Shown in pieces: positions 11,131 to 18,889 of a stretch of DNA of 34,736 nt. The stretch comes from Verrucomicrobiota bacterium (GTDB taxonomy: Bacteria > Verrucomicrobiota > Verrucomicrobiia > Limisphaerales > JACDHS01). The first letter of the stretch is position 1, and every line of letters starts with the position of its first letter. The stretch spans positions 1-34,736 of the forward strand of contig JACDHS010000048.1 of NCBI GenBank assembly GCA_013820875.1. The letters are read 5' to 3'. The translations under genes and the position numbers were made by a program. Below the pieces are notes generated by a model. The model searched no databases. It saw only the letters and a list, made by a program, of their open reading frames with translations, and had not been told where the DNA came from.

Positions 11131-11919
11131 CTACAGATAGGTCAGCATTGATACCACCGCCGAGATGACAAAGAGTCCTGCAATGGAACGGGTGAGCGCA
11201 CGTTGCGTGGCGTGCGGAATTTCTGCATACGACCCACCGACGCCGAGTCCCTCTATACAACAAGAGGCGCTGGCAAAGAGGGCAGGGAGGATGCTTTTGG
11301 CAACGATGCTCACCATATCCTGAGGGTGAAGGGCGCGGAGCACTGTGTTGGTGAATGACCACATGTCCCGACTGCCCGTCCCTAGCCAGGCGCCGAACAG
11401 ATAACCACTGGCAAGCGCCACCACGATAAACACGATCGTCAGGCACAACGTTGCAACGGCCATCCCCAAAACTCGGGGCATCACCAGATTCAAAAACGGA
11501 TCAATGCCTTGTGCTTCCATCGTATGAATTTCACCGCTGGCTTTGAGTCCGCCCAGTTTCGTTGCCATTGCGCTACTGCTGCGCACGATCACAACGATGT
11601 TCGTCAAAATCGGCCCCAATTCACGGGCGACAACGGCAACCAGTAGTGGTCCGAGTAGTTGTGATTGCCCCGCTTTACCAGTCCAGAAGCCAAGTTGCAC
11701 CACCACAGAGATGCCGACAAAAATCGCGGTCCCACAGATGAATCCAAGTGGTTCGATACCGACTGCAAGAACCTGCCGCACAAACGTTTTCCGCACTGTG
11801 CGCCGCCAACTTCCTGGCTGAAGGCAGACAAACAAGGCGGTACCAATTACCGCAGCCGTGTGTCGCAGTTCGTCGTATTGCCTCCAGACCGTCGCCCCCA
11901 AATTTACAATTGCGCGCAT
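11131..11919 (-). CDS. MlaE/YrbE-type ABC transporter permease
   Basis: This is the integral membrane permease of an Mla-type lipid ABC transporter. It has 262 residues from the ATG at 11919, which follows GAAGG at about 11 bases and gives the usual family length. A TTG at 11982 would add 21 residues and cannot be excluded. Hydrophobic spans alternate through the protein, and the conserved family region is ARELGPILTNIVVIVRSSSA with LGGLKASGEIHTMEAQGIDP after it. It is followed with two bases' gap by the MlaD-like gene. The energy-supplying ATPase must be encoded elsewhere, if the complex is functional. Confidence 0.9.
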   Translation of the reverse strand: MRAIVNLGATVWRQYDELRHTAAVIGTALFVCLQPGSWRRTVRKTFVRQVLAVGIEPLGFICGTAIFVGISVVVQLGFWTGKAGQSQLLGPLLVAVVARELGPILTNIVVIVRSSSAMATKLGGLKASGEIHTMEAQGIDPFLNLVMPRVLGMAVATLCLTIVFIVVALASGYLFGAWLGTGSRDMWSFTNTVLRALHPQDMVSIVAKSILPALFASASCCIEGLGVGGSYAEIPHATQRALTRSIAGLFVISAVVSMLTYL

Positions 11920-11999
11920 GAATGTCCGTGCCTTCGAGAGAATCCGGCACCCAGTGTGCCAGCCTAATGAGGCAAGAGCCAATCATTCTGTCATTATCA

Positions 12000-12206
12000 T
12001 CAACCGTGTCTCGCTCGATGAAGCGCGCCACAAAAGCCAACAATGGCGGCAGCAACGCCTCCAACCACCATCCAAATCGCTTTGCCACTCGATGCTTCCG
12101 TGAAAAATTTGTAAATGTCGGAATCGGAAGAGTTCGTTACGTTGATCCCCAAAATGACGAGCACAACTCCACCGGCCATCAGAGCCAGAGAAAGCAGTTT
12201 GTTCAT
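12000..12206 (-). CDS. DUF3185 family small membrane protein
   Basis: This 68-residue protein has two membrane segments (about residues 3-20 and 46-63) separated by a polar stretch, NVTNSSDSDIYKFFTEASSG. The pattern, including GINV near residue 20 and KAIWMVVGG at the second helix, fits DUF3185. The ATG at 12206 starts the first hydrophobic helix directly; the upstream extension of the frame reads through the tRNA gene and is not real. It begins 28 bases after the 3' end of tRNA-His and may share its transcript. Function unknown. Confidence 0.75.
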   Translation of the reverse strand: MNKLLSLALMAGGVVLVILGINVTNSSDSDIYKFFTEASSGKAIWMVVGGVAAAIVGFCGALHRARHG

Positions 12207-12233
12207 AGAGTGTGTGCGCAAGAAGAAGAAAAA

Positions 12234-12309
12234 TGGGGTGACCAACGGGACTCGAACCCGCAACCACCAGTACCACAAACTGGGACTCTACCATTGAGCT
12301 ATGGCCACC
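12234..12309 (-). tRNA. tRNA-His (GTG anticodon)
   Basis: The cloverleaf folds fully. The acceptor stem is GTGGCCA with TGGTCAC; the anticodon stem CCAGT/ACTGG closes the loop TTGTGGT with anticodon GTG; and the T stem GCGGG/CCCGT carries the TTCGAGT loop. The histidine identity marks are present: an encoded G at -1 (12309) opposite the discriminator C. The 3' CCA is encoded (12234-12236). Confidence 0.95.
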
Positions 12310-12323
12310 ATTAAAGCGGGGTA

Positions 12324-12352
12324 AAGCTATGTTTACTCCCTGTTCCCGTCAA
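12324..12352 (-). promoter_or_regulatory. Candidate promoter of tRNA-His
   Basis: On the minus strand TTGACG (12352-12347) is followed after 17 bases by TAGCTT (12329-12324), a good -35 box with a weak -10 box. Start of transcription would fall about 8 bases before the tRNA 5' end. Confidence 0.5.
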
Positions 12353-12390
12353 GAGAATCTCTTTGCCGGGACTATTCACGGGCCTGGAAA

Positions 12391-12684
12391 GGTTCCAAGT
12401 CACTTCCAGATCATCCGGAAACCGTCCGCACACGTTCCAGGCCATTTCCGGATCATCCGGAAACCGTCCGCACACGTTCCAGGCCACTTTCGGATCATCC
12501 GGAAACCGTCCGCACACGTTCCAGGCCATTTTCGGATCATCCGGAAACCGTCCACACACGTTCCAGGCCGTTTTCGGATCATCCGGAAACCGTCCACACA
12601 CGTTCCAGGCCGTTTTCGGATCATCCGGAAACCGTCCGCACACGTTCCAGGCCATTTTCAGATCATCCGAAAACTTCCTAAACG
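12391..12684. repeat. Tandem array, seven units of exactly 42 bp
   Basis: Five near-identical 42-bp units (12433-12642) are flanked by one diverged unit on each side. Each full unit reads cgttccaggcc...ttcggatcatccggaa...cgtccgcaca. The core TCCGGAT-c-ATCCGGA is an inverted repeat with one central base, so each unit has an operator-like or hairpin-like centre. Differences are single-base changes with no indels. Because 42 is divisible by three, all frames stay open across it and give false ORFs with a 14-residue repeat on both strands. It lies between tRNA-His and the end of the aminotransferase gene. Confidence 0.92.
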
Positions 12685-12880
12685 CCTGAAAATCAGGCGA
12701 TCCTCGCTTCAGGCACTTGCAAAGACAACCTCGGTTCTTTCTGATGGACGTTTTTATCGAGTAAACTGCCGGTAAAAATGTGCTTAACGCCGTCCAAACT
12801 CTCAAAATGGGCCTCTGAGACCTAAAAACTGCTCTCCTTTAAGGTTACAGCCATTCGTCATCCAAAACTGCCGATTTTGA
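12685..12880. other. Gap between tandem array and aminotransferase gene
   Basis: No gene is recognised here. It would contain the 3' end of the polysaccharide-type operon transcript; I see no strong terminator hairpin with a T tract. Confidence 0.4.
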
Positions 12881-14125
12881 CTACGCAAGGACAGGATCCC
12901 CCACGGTGATGCGCTTTTCCAACAAGTGAGCAGGTACCTTACGATGTTTACAAATAAGCCGCCTGACCGTTTCCGATACATATTCCACGTCGGCATCAGT
13001 CATTTCCGGATAAACCGGCAAACTCACAATTTGTTCGTACAATTGACGCGATTTCGGCAAGTCTCCCGGTTGATAGCCGTACGTTGCCCGGTAGTAAGGA
13101 TGCATGTGCAATGGCATCCAATGAACACTCGTTCCAATTCCCGTCCGCTTCAGTTCCTCGATGAAACCAGCGCGATCAATCGAGAGTTGATCCAGTTTTA
13201 ACCGGATCACATATAAATGCCACGAATGGAGGCGATCATTCCATTGCACTGGCAGAATCAATTCGTCCACATCGCAAAGCAATTCAGTGTAGTAATCCGC
13301 CAGCAACATTCTCTTGCAGTAGAACTCATCGGCTTTGCGCAACTGATGCAGGCCGATGGCGGCGGCGATATCAGTCAGGTTATACTTAAATCCTGGCGCG
13401 GTGATCTCATAATACCATGAACCATCCGCGGAAAAACGTTTCCAGGCATCACGCGAGATTCCGTGTAGCGACATGATCCGCATTCGATCTGCGTATTCCG
13501 GATTATTGGTGCAGGCCATGCCCCCTTCCCCAGTGGTGATGGTCTTGTTGGCGTAGAATGAAAAACAACAGATGTCGGATGAATCTCCCAACCCCTGCCA
13601 GGGAGCGGAGTTGCTCGCCTGGAAATAGGAGGGACAGCAGTGCGCCGCGTCCTCGACTATTTTCAAATCGTAACGCCGCGCCAGTTTGCCAACAGCCGTC
13701 ATATCACAAATCTGTCCGCCGTAATGCACCGGAATAATGGCGCGGATCTTCTCTCCCTTTTGCAAAGCTCCCTCGATGCGCCGCCCTGCATCCGCTACAT
13801 CCATGTTGAAATCCGTAAGGTTGCAATCCACCAGGAGCGGACGCGCATTGAAGTAGCGGACCACTTCGGCGGTTGCAGCAAATGTCATCGTTGGCACGAC
13901 AACCGTTTCGCCAGCACGCAATCCGATTGCCTCCAGCGCGAGGTGCAAGGCAGCGGTGCAGGAATTTACCGCAACAGAATGTTTCATGCGGATATATTCA
14001 GAGAATTCCGCTTCAAACTTTTTCGCCTTCGGACCCGTGGTCAGCCATCCGCTCGTGAGTGTATCGACCACTTCATCAACTTCTTCACGACCGATGCTTG
14101 GCTTATGGAATGGAATGGAACGCAT
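12881..14125 (-). CDS. DegT/DnrJ/EryC1-type sugar aminotransferase
   Basis: This PLP-dependent aminotransferase acts on nucleotide-linked keto sugars in surface polysaccharide synthesis. 414 residues, in the family range. The PLP lysine is Lys194 in SFYANKTITTGEGG; the PLP-contacting Asp is in KIVEDAAHC (about residue 159); the N-terminal glycine-type start is GWLTTGPKAKKFE. ATG start at 14125. It is the third gene of a unit with the epimerase and the NusG-like factor. The exact sugar cannot be read from sequence; amino-sugar formation on a UDP-linked sugar is the best inference. Confidence 0.92.
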   Translation of the reverse strand: MRSIPFHKPSIGREEVDEVVDTLTSGWLTTGPKAKKFEAEFSEYIRMKHSVAVNSCTAALHLALEAIGLRAGETVVVPTMTFAATAEVVRYFNARPLLVDCNLTDFNMDVADAGRRIEGALQKGEKIRAIIPVHYGGQICDMTAVGKLARRYDLKIVEDAAHCCPSYFQASNSAPWQGLGDSSDICCFSFYANKTITTGEGGMACTNNPEYADRMRIMSLHGISRDAWKRFSADGSWYYEITAPGFKYNLTDIAAAIGLHQLRKADEFYCKRMLLADYYTELLCDVDELILPVQWNDRLHSWHLYVIRLKLDQLSIDRAGFIEELKRTGIGTSVHWMPLHMHPYYRATYGYQPGDLPKSRQLYEQIVSLPVYPEMTDADVEYVSETVRRLICKHRKVPAHLLEKRITVGDPVLA

Positions 14126-14176
14126 AATATTTTTAACGAGGAAGAACGGGAATGCTCAATGCGACGTAAGCCGCAA

Positions 14177-14341
14177 CGGAGCGCGGCGCAACCGCAGAGC
14201 GGTTCGTCTCATTTATAGTTCTGATTTGTGCGAAGCATCAGCCGCAGCGCGTGAGATTGTTCGAGCGTCATAGAAGGCCCAGCAGCGCAACGTTCCAGCC
14301 TTGAGCGCTGCGGCTGATGCTTCGCACACAGCCGCGCTCCG
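14177..14341. mobile_element. MITE-like palindromic element, short copy
   Basis: The left arm (14177-14251) is identical over 69 bp to 18512-18580. The right arm (14305-14341) is its inverted complement, but lacks about 40 bp from the middle of the arm. The element has no ORF. It is inserted between the epimerase and aminotransferase genes of the same operon, so the transcript must cross a hairpin here. It could be a MITE or a long REP/BIME-type repeat. Confidence 0.8.
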
Positions 14342-14350
14342 CAGATGCTC

Positions 14351-15394
14351 TCACTTCCTGCCTCCACCTGGACAGCGCTGTTTAAACCACTCGACCGTGG
14401 TTTTCATTCCTTCCTCCAATGTATGGGATGGAACATAGCCCAGAACGAATCGGGCCTTGCTGATGTCAGCGAGCGAGTGCGGGATGTCGCCCAAGCGGAA
14501 TTCGCGGTGGCACGGACGCAATTCGCTCAAGTGCGGAAAATCGGGCAACAAATTGCAACGAATGATGTCGAACAACTCCTTCAACGTGGCTCGCCGTTGC
14601 AACGCGATATTAAAACATTCCCCAATCGCTTCTGAGTTTGAACATGAGGCCGCCAATAGATTCGCCTGAACCACATTGGCCACATAACAAAAATCCCGGC
14701 TGACTGAGCCATCGCCATTTATGACAGGCGTTTCATTGTCACACATGTTCATGATCCATCGAGGAATCACCGCGGCATACGCCCCATGAGGATCCTGTCG
14801 CGGACCGAACACATTGAAATATCTTAACCCCACGACTTCCAAACCGTAGTTGCGCCAGAAGACGTTTGCGTAAAGTTCGTTGACAGACTTTGTCACCGCA
14901 TAAGGTGAAAGCGGCTGGCCGGTTTGTTCTTCGATTTTTGGCAGGCCGGGATCATCCCCGTAAATAGCACTGCTCGATGCATAAACAAACCGCTTCACCT
15001 TTTCGTTGCGCGAGGCCACCAACATATTAAGGAATCCGGAAACATTCGTTTCATTGCTGGAAATCGGATCCTCCACAGAACGCGGCACCGAACCAAGCGC
15101 GGCCTGGTGCAGAACATAATCAACGCCACGACAGACTTCCTCGCAGGTGCTCAATTGGCGAATATCTCCCTCGACAAAGCGAAACTTTCCCCGTTGCGAC
15201 GCCTTGATTCCCGACAGAACCTCACGAAGATTTTCCGCTCTTCCTGTCGAAAAATTATCCATGCCAATCACCTGCTGATTGTTCTGTAAAAGCTTTTCGA
15301 GAAGATTCGACCCGATGAAACCTGCCACCCCTGTGATCAGCCACACTTTCGGTTCATCACTCATCCTGGAAATCGCTGCATCAAAAGCACTCAT
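14351..15394 (-). CDS. UDP-N-acetylglucosamine 4-epimerase, WbpP/TviC type
   Basis: This extended SDR enzyme interconverts UDP-GlcNAc (or the uronic acid) and its galacto epimer for surface glycan synthesis. 347 residues from the ATG at 15394, which gives the same 14-residue lead before PKVWLITGVAGFIGSN as recalled for WbpP; a TTG at 15484 is less likely. The NAD-binding TGVAGFIG is near residue 20, ALGSVPRSVEDP is typical of the WbpP group, the active-site Ser lies in ASSSAIYG, and YAVTK supplies Tyr and Lys. It is upstream of the aminotransferase, with the palindromic element between them. Confidence 0.92.
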   Translation of the reverse strand: MSAFDAAISRMSDEPKVWLITGVAGFIGSNLLEKLLQNNQQVIGMDNFSTGRAENLREVLSGIKASQRGKFRFVEGDIRQLSTCEEVCRGVDYVLHQAALGSVPRSVEDPISSNETNVSGFLNMLVASRNEKVKRFVYASSSAIYGDDPGLPKIEEQTGQPLSPYAVTKSVNELYANVFWRNYGLEVVGLRYFNVFGPRQDPHGAYAAVIPRWIMNMCDNETPVINGDGSVSRDFCYVANVVQANLLAASCSNSEAIGECFNIALQRRATLKELFDIIRCNLLPDFPHLSELRPCHREFRLGDIPHSLADISKARFVLGYVPSHTLEEGMKTTVEWFKQRCPGGGRK

Positions 15395-15614
15395 AAACTT
15401 GTAAGTATTTAAACTGAGAGGAGGCGCATTTCTCACCGGTGTGCTTCCAGAGGGGACAGGGGTTTCGTGTAGTTTTTGAGACAAAGCTCCGCACGTGGTT
15501 GTTTTAACCCTTTCCCCTTACTCTGAACTTTTACCGCCCCGAACCAGCCGTTTTCCTTGAGAACATTTCTTTTAAGACCAACCCAATTCCCACCGACATT
15601 TTCTTATGAATGCC

Positions 15615-16163
15615 TTACGCATTCAAAAGCGACGCAGGCAAAGGCTGCATCGCCGGAACCACAAATCCTAATCGCAACTCCACAGTCGTCGCGCGCCCGA
15701 GCATATCTATCAGCACCTGGACACGTTCCCGCGCCGGCATCACTCGCAACACGATTGCTTCCATACCGAAAAAAGCTCGATCCGCGATAATCACCCGGTC
15801 TCCTTCACTGGGCGCCTCGGGCGCAACCTGCACATCTTCATTCCCGAACGCCTGCCGCAATTCGTCGATCACCGCATCTGACACCGTGGGATAGCGATCG
15901 GCGAAATGGATCATGTGACTGACTCCTGAGGTGTATTTGACCAGGTCCAACTGCGTGTGAAAATCAAACCGCACAAAGAGATAATTTGGAAAAAGCGATT
16001 CGGTCATCCAAACCGGTCCGCGGCGGGTCAATTTGTGAGAACGCAGACGCGGACAGAAAACCTCCAGATCGGAGAGTCGCCTCAAATTAGCCGCTGCAAT
16101 GTGCTCGTGTTTTGGTTGCGAACGCAGACAGAACCAGGCCCGCTCAGTTGGATAACAATTCAT
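15615..16163 (-). CDS. NusG/RfaH-like transcription antitermination factor
   Basis: This 182-residue specialised NusG paralogue has an N-terminal NGN domain (AWFCLRSQPKHEHIAAANLR, then the FPNYLFVRFDF core near residues 59-69) and a C-terminal KOW-type domain (GDRVIIADRAFFGMEAIVLR). Such factors (RfaH, UpxY, LoaP) ride RNA polymerase through one long operon, usually for polysaccharides, and often head that operon, as here. The ATG at 16163 is preceded by AAGGA and AGGA; an ATG at 16217 would add 18 polar residues. I see no clear ops/JUMPstart element upstream. Confidence 0.88.
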   Translation of the reverse strand: MNCYPTERAWFCLRSQPKHEHIAAANLRRLSDLEVFCPRLRSHKLTRRGPVWMTESLFPNYLFVRFDFHTQLDLVKYTSGVSHMIHFADRYPTVSDAVIDELRQAFGNEDVQVAPEAPSEGDRVIIADRAFFGMEAIVLRVMPARERVQVLIDMLGRATTVELRLGFVVPAMQPLPASLLNA

Positions 16164-16437
16164 CTTTCCTAATTCCTTGGATTCCAGCTTCTCCGAAGAT
16201 CGATTCGAGTGATACATTGCTTACTTCGAAAGAAATTCGCAACAATCCCAATGCTGTAATGCATCGTAGGGAACTGGAGTAATCAGAAACGGGCAAAGAA
16301 CTTAAGCAGGAGTTGGGACCAAAGCGGCGAAAGATCCAAACAATGCTGGCAGCGCGGGTTTCACAATCAAGACGAGCAATCCGGGGCTCCCATAACAAAA
16401 CATTTGTCCCATTGCCATTAAGTGCTTTTATTCAGGT

Positions 16438-17310
16438 GTGACCGAAAACTTTTCTGACACAACCGTGGTCCTGATTGGACACGGCTCCACTTTGAATGCT
16501 GATTCGGCTGCTCCGACCTATCAGCACGCGGACGAGTTGCGTCGCAGAAAGATTTTTGCCGAGGTAAAGGAAGCCTTCTGGAAACAGGAGCCGTATATCT
16601 GGCAGGCGACTCGCGGGATTTTCACACCGCGCGTCTTTCTCGTTCCACTCTTCATCAGCGAAGGCTATTTCACCGAGGAAGTCATCCCGCGCGAACTCGG
16701 CTTTCCGCAGTATGGCAATCCAGGCAGAATGCCACTGGTGGAACAACGCGGTGAACAGACATTTTATTACTGCGGCCCAGTTGGAACACACGACAGCATG
16801 ACCAGCGTGCTGCTCGCTCGCGCCAAAGAGATCGTTGAAACGTTTCCGTTTCCCCGCACACCTAAAGCCAGTGAAACAACTCTTTTCATCGCCGGCCATG
16901 GGACAGCCAACAACGAGAATTCCCGGAAAACCATCGAACACCAGGCGGAACTGATCCGGGCCATGAAACTTTATGCGGATGTTCACCCCGTCTTTATGGA
17001 AGAAGAACCGCGCATCGCCGATTGCTATAAACTGGCGGATACAAAAAATATCGTGATGGTCCCATTCTTCATCAGCGACGGATTACATTCCTTCGAGGAC
17101 ATCCCGGTGATGCTTGGCGAACCCAAACGAATCGTGCAGGAACGTTTTAAATCGGGTCAACCCACCTGGAGGAATCCAACCGAAAAGCACGACAAACGTG
17201 TCTGGTACTCCCCGAGCATCGGCAACGAACCGCACATCGCCGAAATCATCCTGCAACGAGTGAACGAAGCCGCCATCGTCCCCCCGCGAACGGATACAGC
17301 CACCGCGTAG
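16438..17310 (+). CDS. Tandem CbiX-like chelatase-family protein
   Basis: This 290-residue protein has two CbiX-type halves. Half one has VVLIGHGST near residue 10 and VFLVPLFISEGYFTEEVIP near 68; half two has LFIAGHGTA near 148 and IVMVPFFISDGLHSFEDIP near 205. The family inserts cobalt or iron into sirohydrochlorin. The first His is present in both halves, but the second metal His is seen only in half two (GLHSFED); half one has GYFTEEV there. GTG start at 16438. No sirohaem or cobalamin genes are beside it, so an actual chelatase role is uncertain. Confidence 0.8.
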   Translation: MTENFSDTTVVLIGHGSTLNADSAAPTYQHADELRRRKIFAEVKEAFWKQEPYIWQATRGIFTPRVFLVPLFISEGYFTEEVIPRELGFPQYGNPGRMPLVEQRGEQTFYYCGPVGTHDSMTSVLLARAKEIVETFPFPRTPKASETTLFIAGHGTANNENSRKTIEHQAELIRAMKLYADVHPVFMEEEPRIADCYKLADTKNIVMVPFFISDGLHSFEDIPVMLGEPKRIVQERFKSGQPTWRNPTEKHDKRVWYSPSIGNEPHIAEIILQRVNEAAIVPPRTDTATA

Positions 17311-17389
17311 AATCAAAAGAACCTTCCACGATCGTTTCAACTTGTGGAAAAAAGCGGTTCCTCGACGTTTTCGGTGGAATACATTGTTA

Positions 17390-18430
17390 CTACTTTTTGT
17401 GTGAATCGCGTTCGTAGTGTTGTTTGAGGATGTCGGCGCCGAAATCGTTTTCGAAATCGCGCCAGACGGTGTGGACGTGATTGGCGTCGTTTTGGGTGTT
17501 GTCGTATTCGAGGAGAAAGGTCGGTCCCTGCACGCGGTAGTAGTGGCCTTCCCCTTTTTCAATTCCTCCAGCCCAGGCGAAGTGGATGTGTTCCAGTCCG
17601 GCAGCCCTTATTTTTTTCCAATCCTCATCGGCAATCGCGTCGCGGTAACGATAGATATATTCCTTGATCAAATTGAGGAAGATTTCGCCCTGTTCCCGGT
17701 TCATTTCGCCAAAAGCAATTCCTTGTTGCTCGAGCGGTTTCACAGTTCGCGCGGCCCTGGTGAAAATTTCCCTGGGCGCTTTGTCGGAAAAAATCGCGCT
17801 GCGCCGTTGTTCATCGTCCAGGGCGTTCACCAACTTTCTTCCCAGATCTTCTTCCTGCGCGAGCGGACGCATTTCTTTGCCTGTCCCTGATTTAACTTCG
17901 GCCGGATTGGCCCCAAAGAAGATGGGTGTGCCGGAAACGAATTTGCCCTTGGCCAGGGTTAAATTGATGGAGAGATGGTGTCCTTCGAATCGCCAACCCC
18001 AGGTCTCTGTTTCGGAGGGTTCACCAAAGAAGGTGATGCAGTAGGCGCCGGGATCGCGAACAGGGCTTTTGTTTTCCATTTCGTACAGGATCTGTTCGAG
18101 CGCGACGATGGTGGTGGCTTTGATATAACCGCGCTGGCTCAATGCGGAATCGAGTAACGCATGGAGCAGGTCGTGTTGTTTCTTGTTGAGTTCTTTCAGC
18201 GGAAGACCCTGGCGTTCCCGTGGAACGTAATGCCAGTTGTGGCGGTTATCAGATTTGAATTCCTGCACGGCTTGCGCCCGTGCCTCGGGCGAAAGGCTTT
18301 CGAGGAAGGCTTTGGCGTCTTCTACCATTTCTTCGATGGCGAGGTGGGCCTGCGCACAGGAGAGCGAACACAAAAACAGGATGACAATGACTGCGCTTTT
18401 GAACCGGTTCATGGTGGAACTGAACTTCAT
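17390..18430 (-). CDS. Secreted DUF3500 protein
   Basis: About 346 residues from the ATG at 18430 (340 from the ATG at 18412). Both starts give a signal peptide, NRFKSAVIVILFLCSLSCAQA. The body matches DUF3500: repeated EEM/SPEARAQAVQEF early, FFGEPSETETWGWRFEGHH in the middle, and the C-terminal block HIHFAWAGGIEKGEGHYYRV with DANHVHTVWRDFENDFG. His-rich conserved positions suggest metal binding, but the function of DUF3500 is not known. The frame upstream of 18430 runs into the palindromic element and is not coding. Confidence 0.88.
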   Translation of the reverse strand: MKFSSTMNRFKSAVIVILFLCSLSCAQAHLAIEEMVEDAKAFLESLSPEARAQAVQEFKSDNRHNWHYVPRERQGLPLKELNKKQHDLLHALLDSALSQRGYIKATTIVALEQILYEMENKSPVRDPGAYCITFFGEPSETETWGWRFEGHHLSINLTLAKGKFVSGTPIFFGANPAEVKSGTGKEMRPLAQEEDLGRKLVNALDDEQRRSAIFSDKAPREIFTRAARTVKPLEQQGIAFGEMNREQGEIFLNLIKEYIYRYRDAIADEDWKKIRAAGLEHIHFAWAGGIEKGEGHYYRVQGPTFLLEYDNTQNDANHVHTVWRDFENDFGADILKQHYERDSHKK

Positions 18431-18502
18431 ATGGTGCGGAAAAGAAATAGTAAATTCCCGGATGCAGAGCAGAGGATGCCTGATTTTAAACGGGTGAAAT
18501 TG

Positions 18503-18720
18503 GCGTGGAATCGGAGCGCGGCGCAACCGCAGAGCGGTTCGTCTCATTTATAGTTCTGATTTGTGCGAAGCATCAGCCGCGGCACGTTAGGATGGTATAA
18601 TAGCGTTTCGAGTCCCAATACCGGTCTCAAAATTCACGTGCGGCGGCTGATCCTGCGGACAAATCAGAACTATAGAAACAACGAACCGCTCTGCGGTTGC
18701 GCCGCGCTCCGATTCCACGC
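18503..18720. mobile_element. MITE-like palindromic element, full copy
   Basis: The outer 40 bp of the left arm (18503-18542) and right arm (18681-18720) are perfect inverted complements. The inner part of the arms (to 18580 and from 18643) pairs imperfectly, leaving a centre of about 60 bp. Total 218 bp, no ORF. 69 bp of the left arm recur exactly at 14177-14245. The size, long terminal inverted repeats and lack of genes fit a MITE or large REP-like palindrome; no target-site duplication is obvious. Confidence 0.85.
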
Positions 18721-18785
18721 AACTGCTCCTCCCACCTCACCTGTTTAAAATCACACCCCCTCATCACACGACGTAAACTCAGCAG

Positions 18786-18814
18786 TTGACCGTTTAAGAA
18801 ACTTTGACTAATAG
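18786..18814 (+). promoter_or_regulatory. Candidate leuA promoter
   Basis: TTGACC (18786-18791) is followed after exactly 17 bases by TAATAG (18809-18814). Transcription would start near 18820-18822, which is at or next to the GTG of the leader peptide, so the leader mRNA may have almost no 5' untranslated region. Confidence 0.55.
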
Positions 18815-18820
18815 TAACGC

Positions 18821-18889
18821 GTGAATCGAAACCTGAACCTACTGCTTACGAACGTGCTGCTGTCTGGCAGCGCGGCAGTCGGGGTTTAG
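18821..18889 (+). CDS. leuL: Leucine leader peptide of leuA
   Basis: This 22-codon frame starts with GTG and ends with TAG. Six of 22 codons are Leu (CTG, CTA, CTG, CTT, CTG, CTG), in two clusters: L-N-L-L-L at codons 5-9 and L-L at 13-14. There are also three Val codons. It lies directly upstream of an antiterminator strand and a terminator that precede leuA. This is the layout of a ribosome-mediated amino-acid attenuator: stalling at Leu codons when leucyl-tRNA is scarce. No Shine-Dalgarno is visible, which fits a leaderless message. Confidence 0.8.
   Translation: MNRNLNLLLTNVLLSGSAAVGV

Noticed and set aside
11129-11446. N-terminal extension of the MlaD-like frame
   Set aside because: It lies inside the permease gene in another frame and its composition is not protein-like. 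The ATG at 11128 matches the family and the gene spacing.
12391-12684. CRISPR array
   Set aside because: The whole 42-bp unit is conserved, with no variable spacers, and no cas genes are seen. The same holds for the 41-bp array.
12311-12805. Open frames on both strands with a 14-residue repeat
   Set aside because: They arise because the 42-bp unit is divisible by three and lacks stops. There is no start site or family, and the repeat is conserved as DNA with a palindromic core.
16164-16437. Cobalamin riboswitch upstream of the CbiX-like gene
   Set aside because: I found no B12-box-like sequence or conserved stem in this gap.
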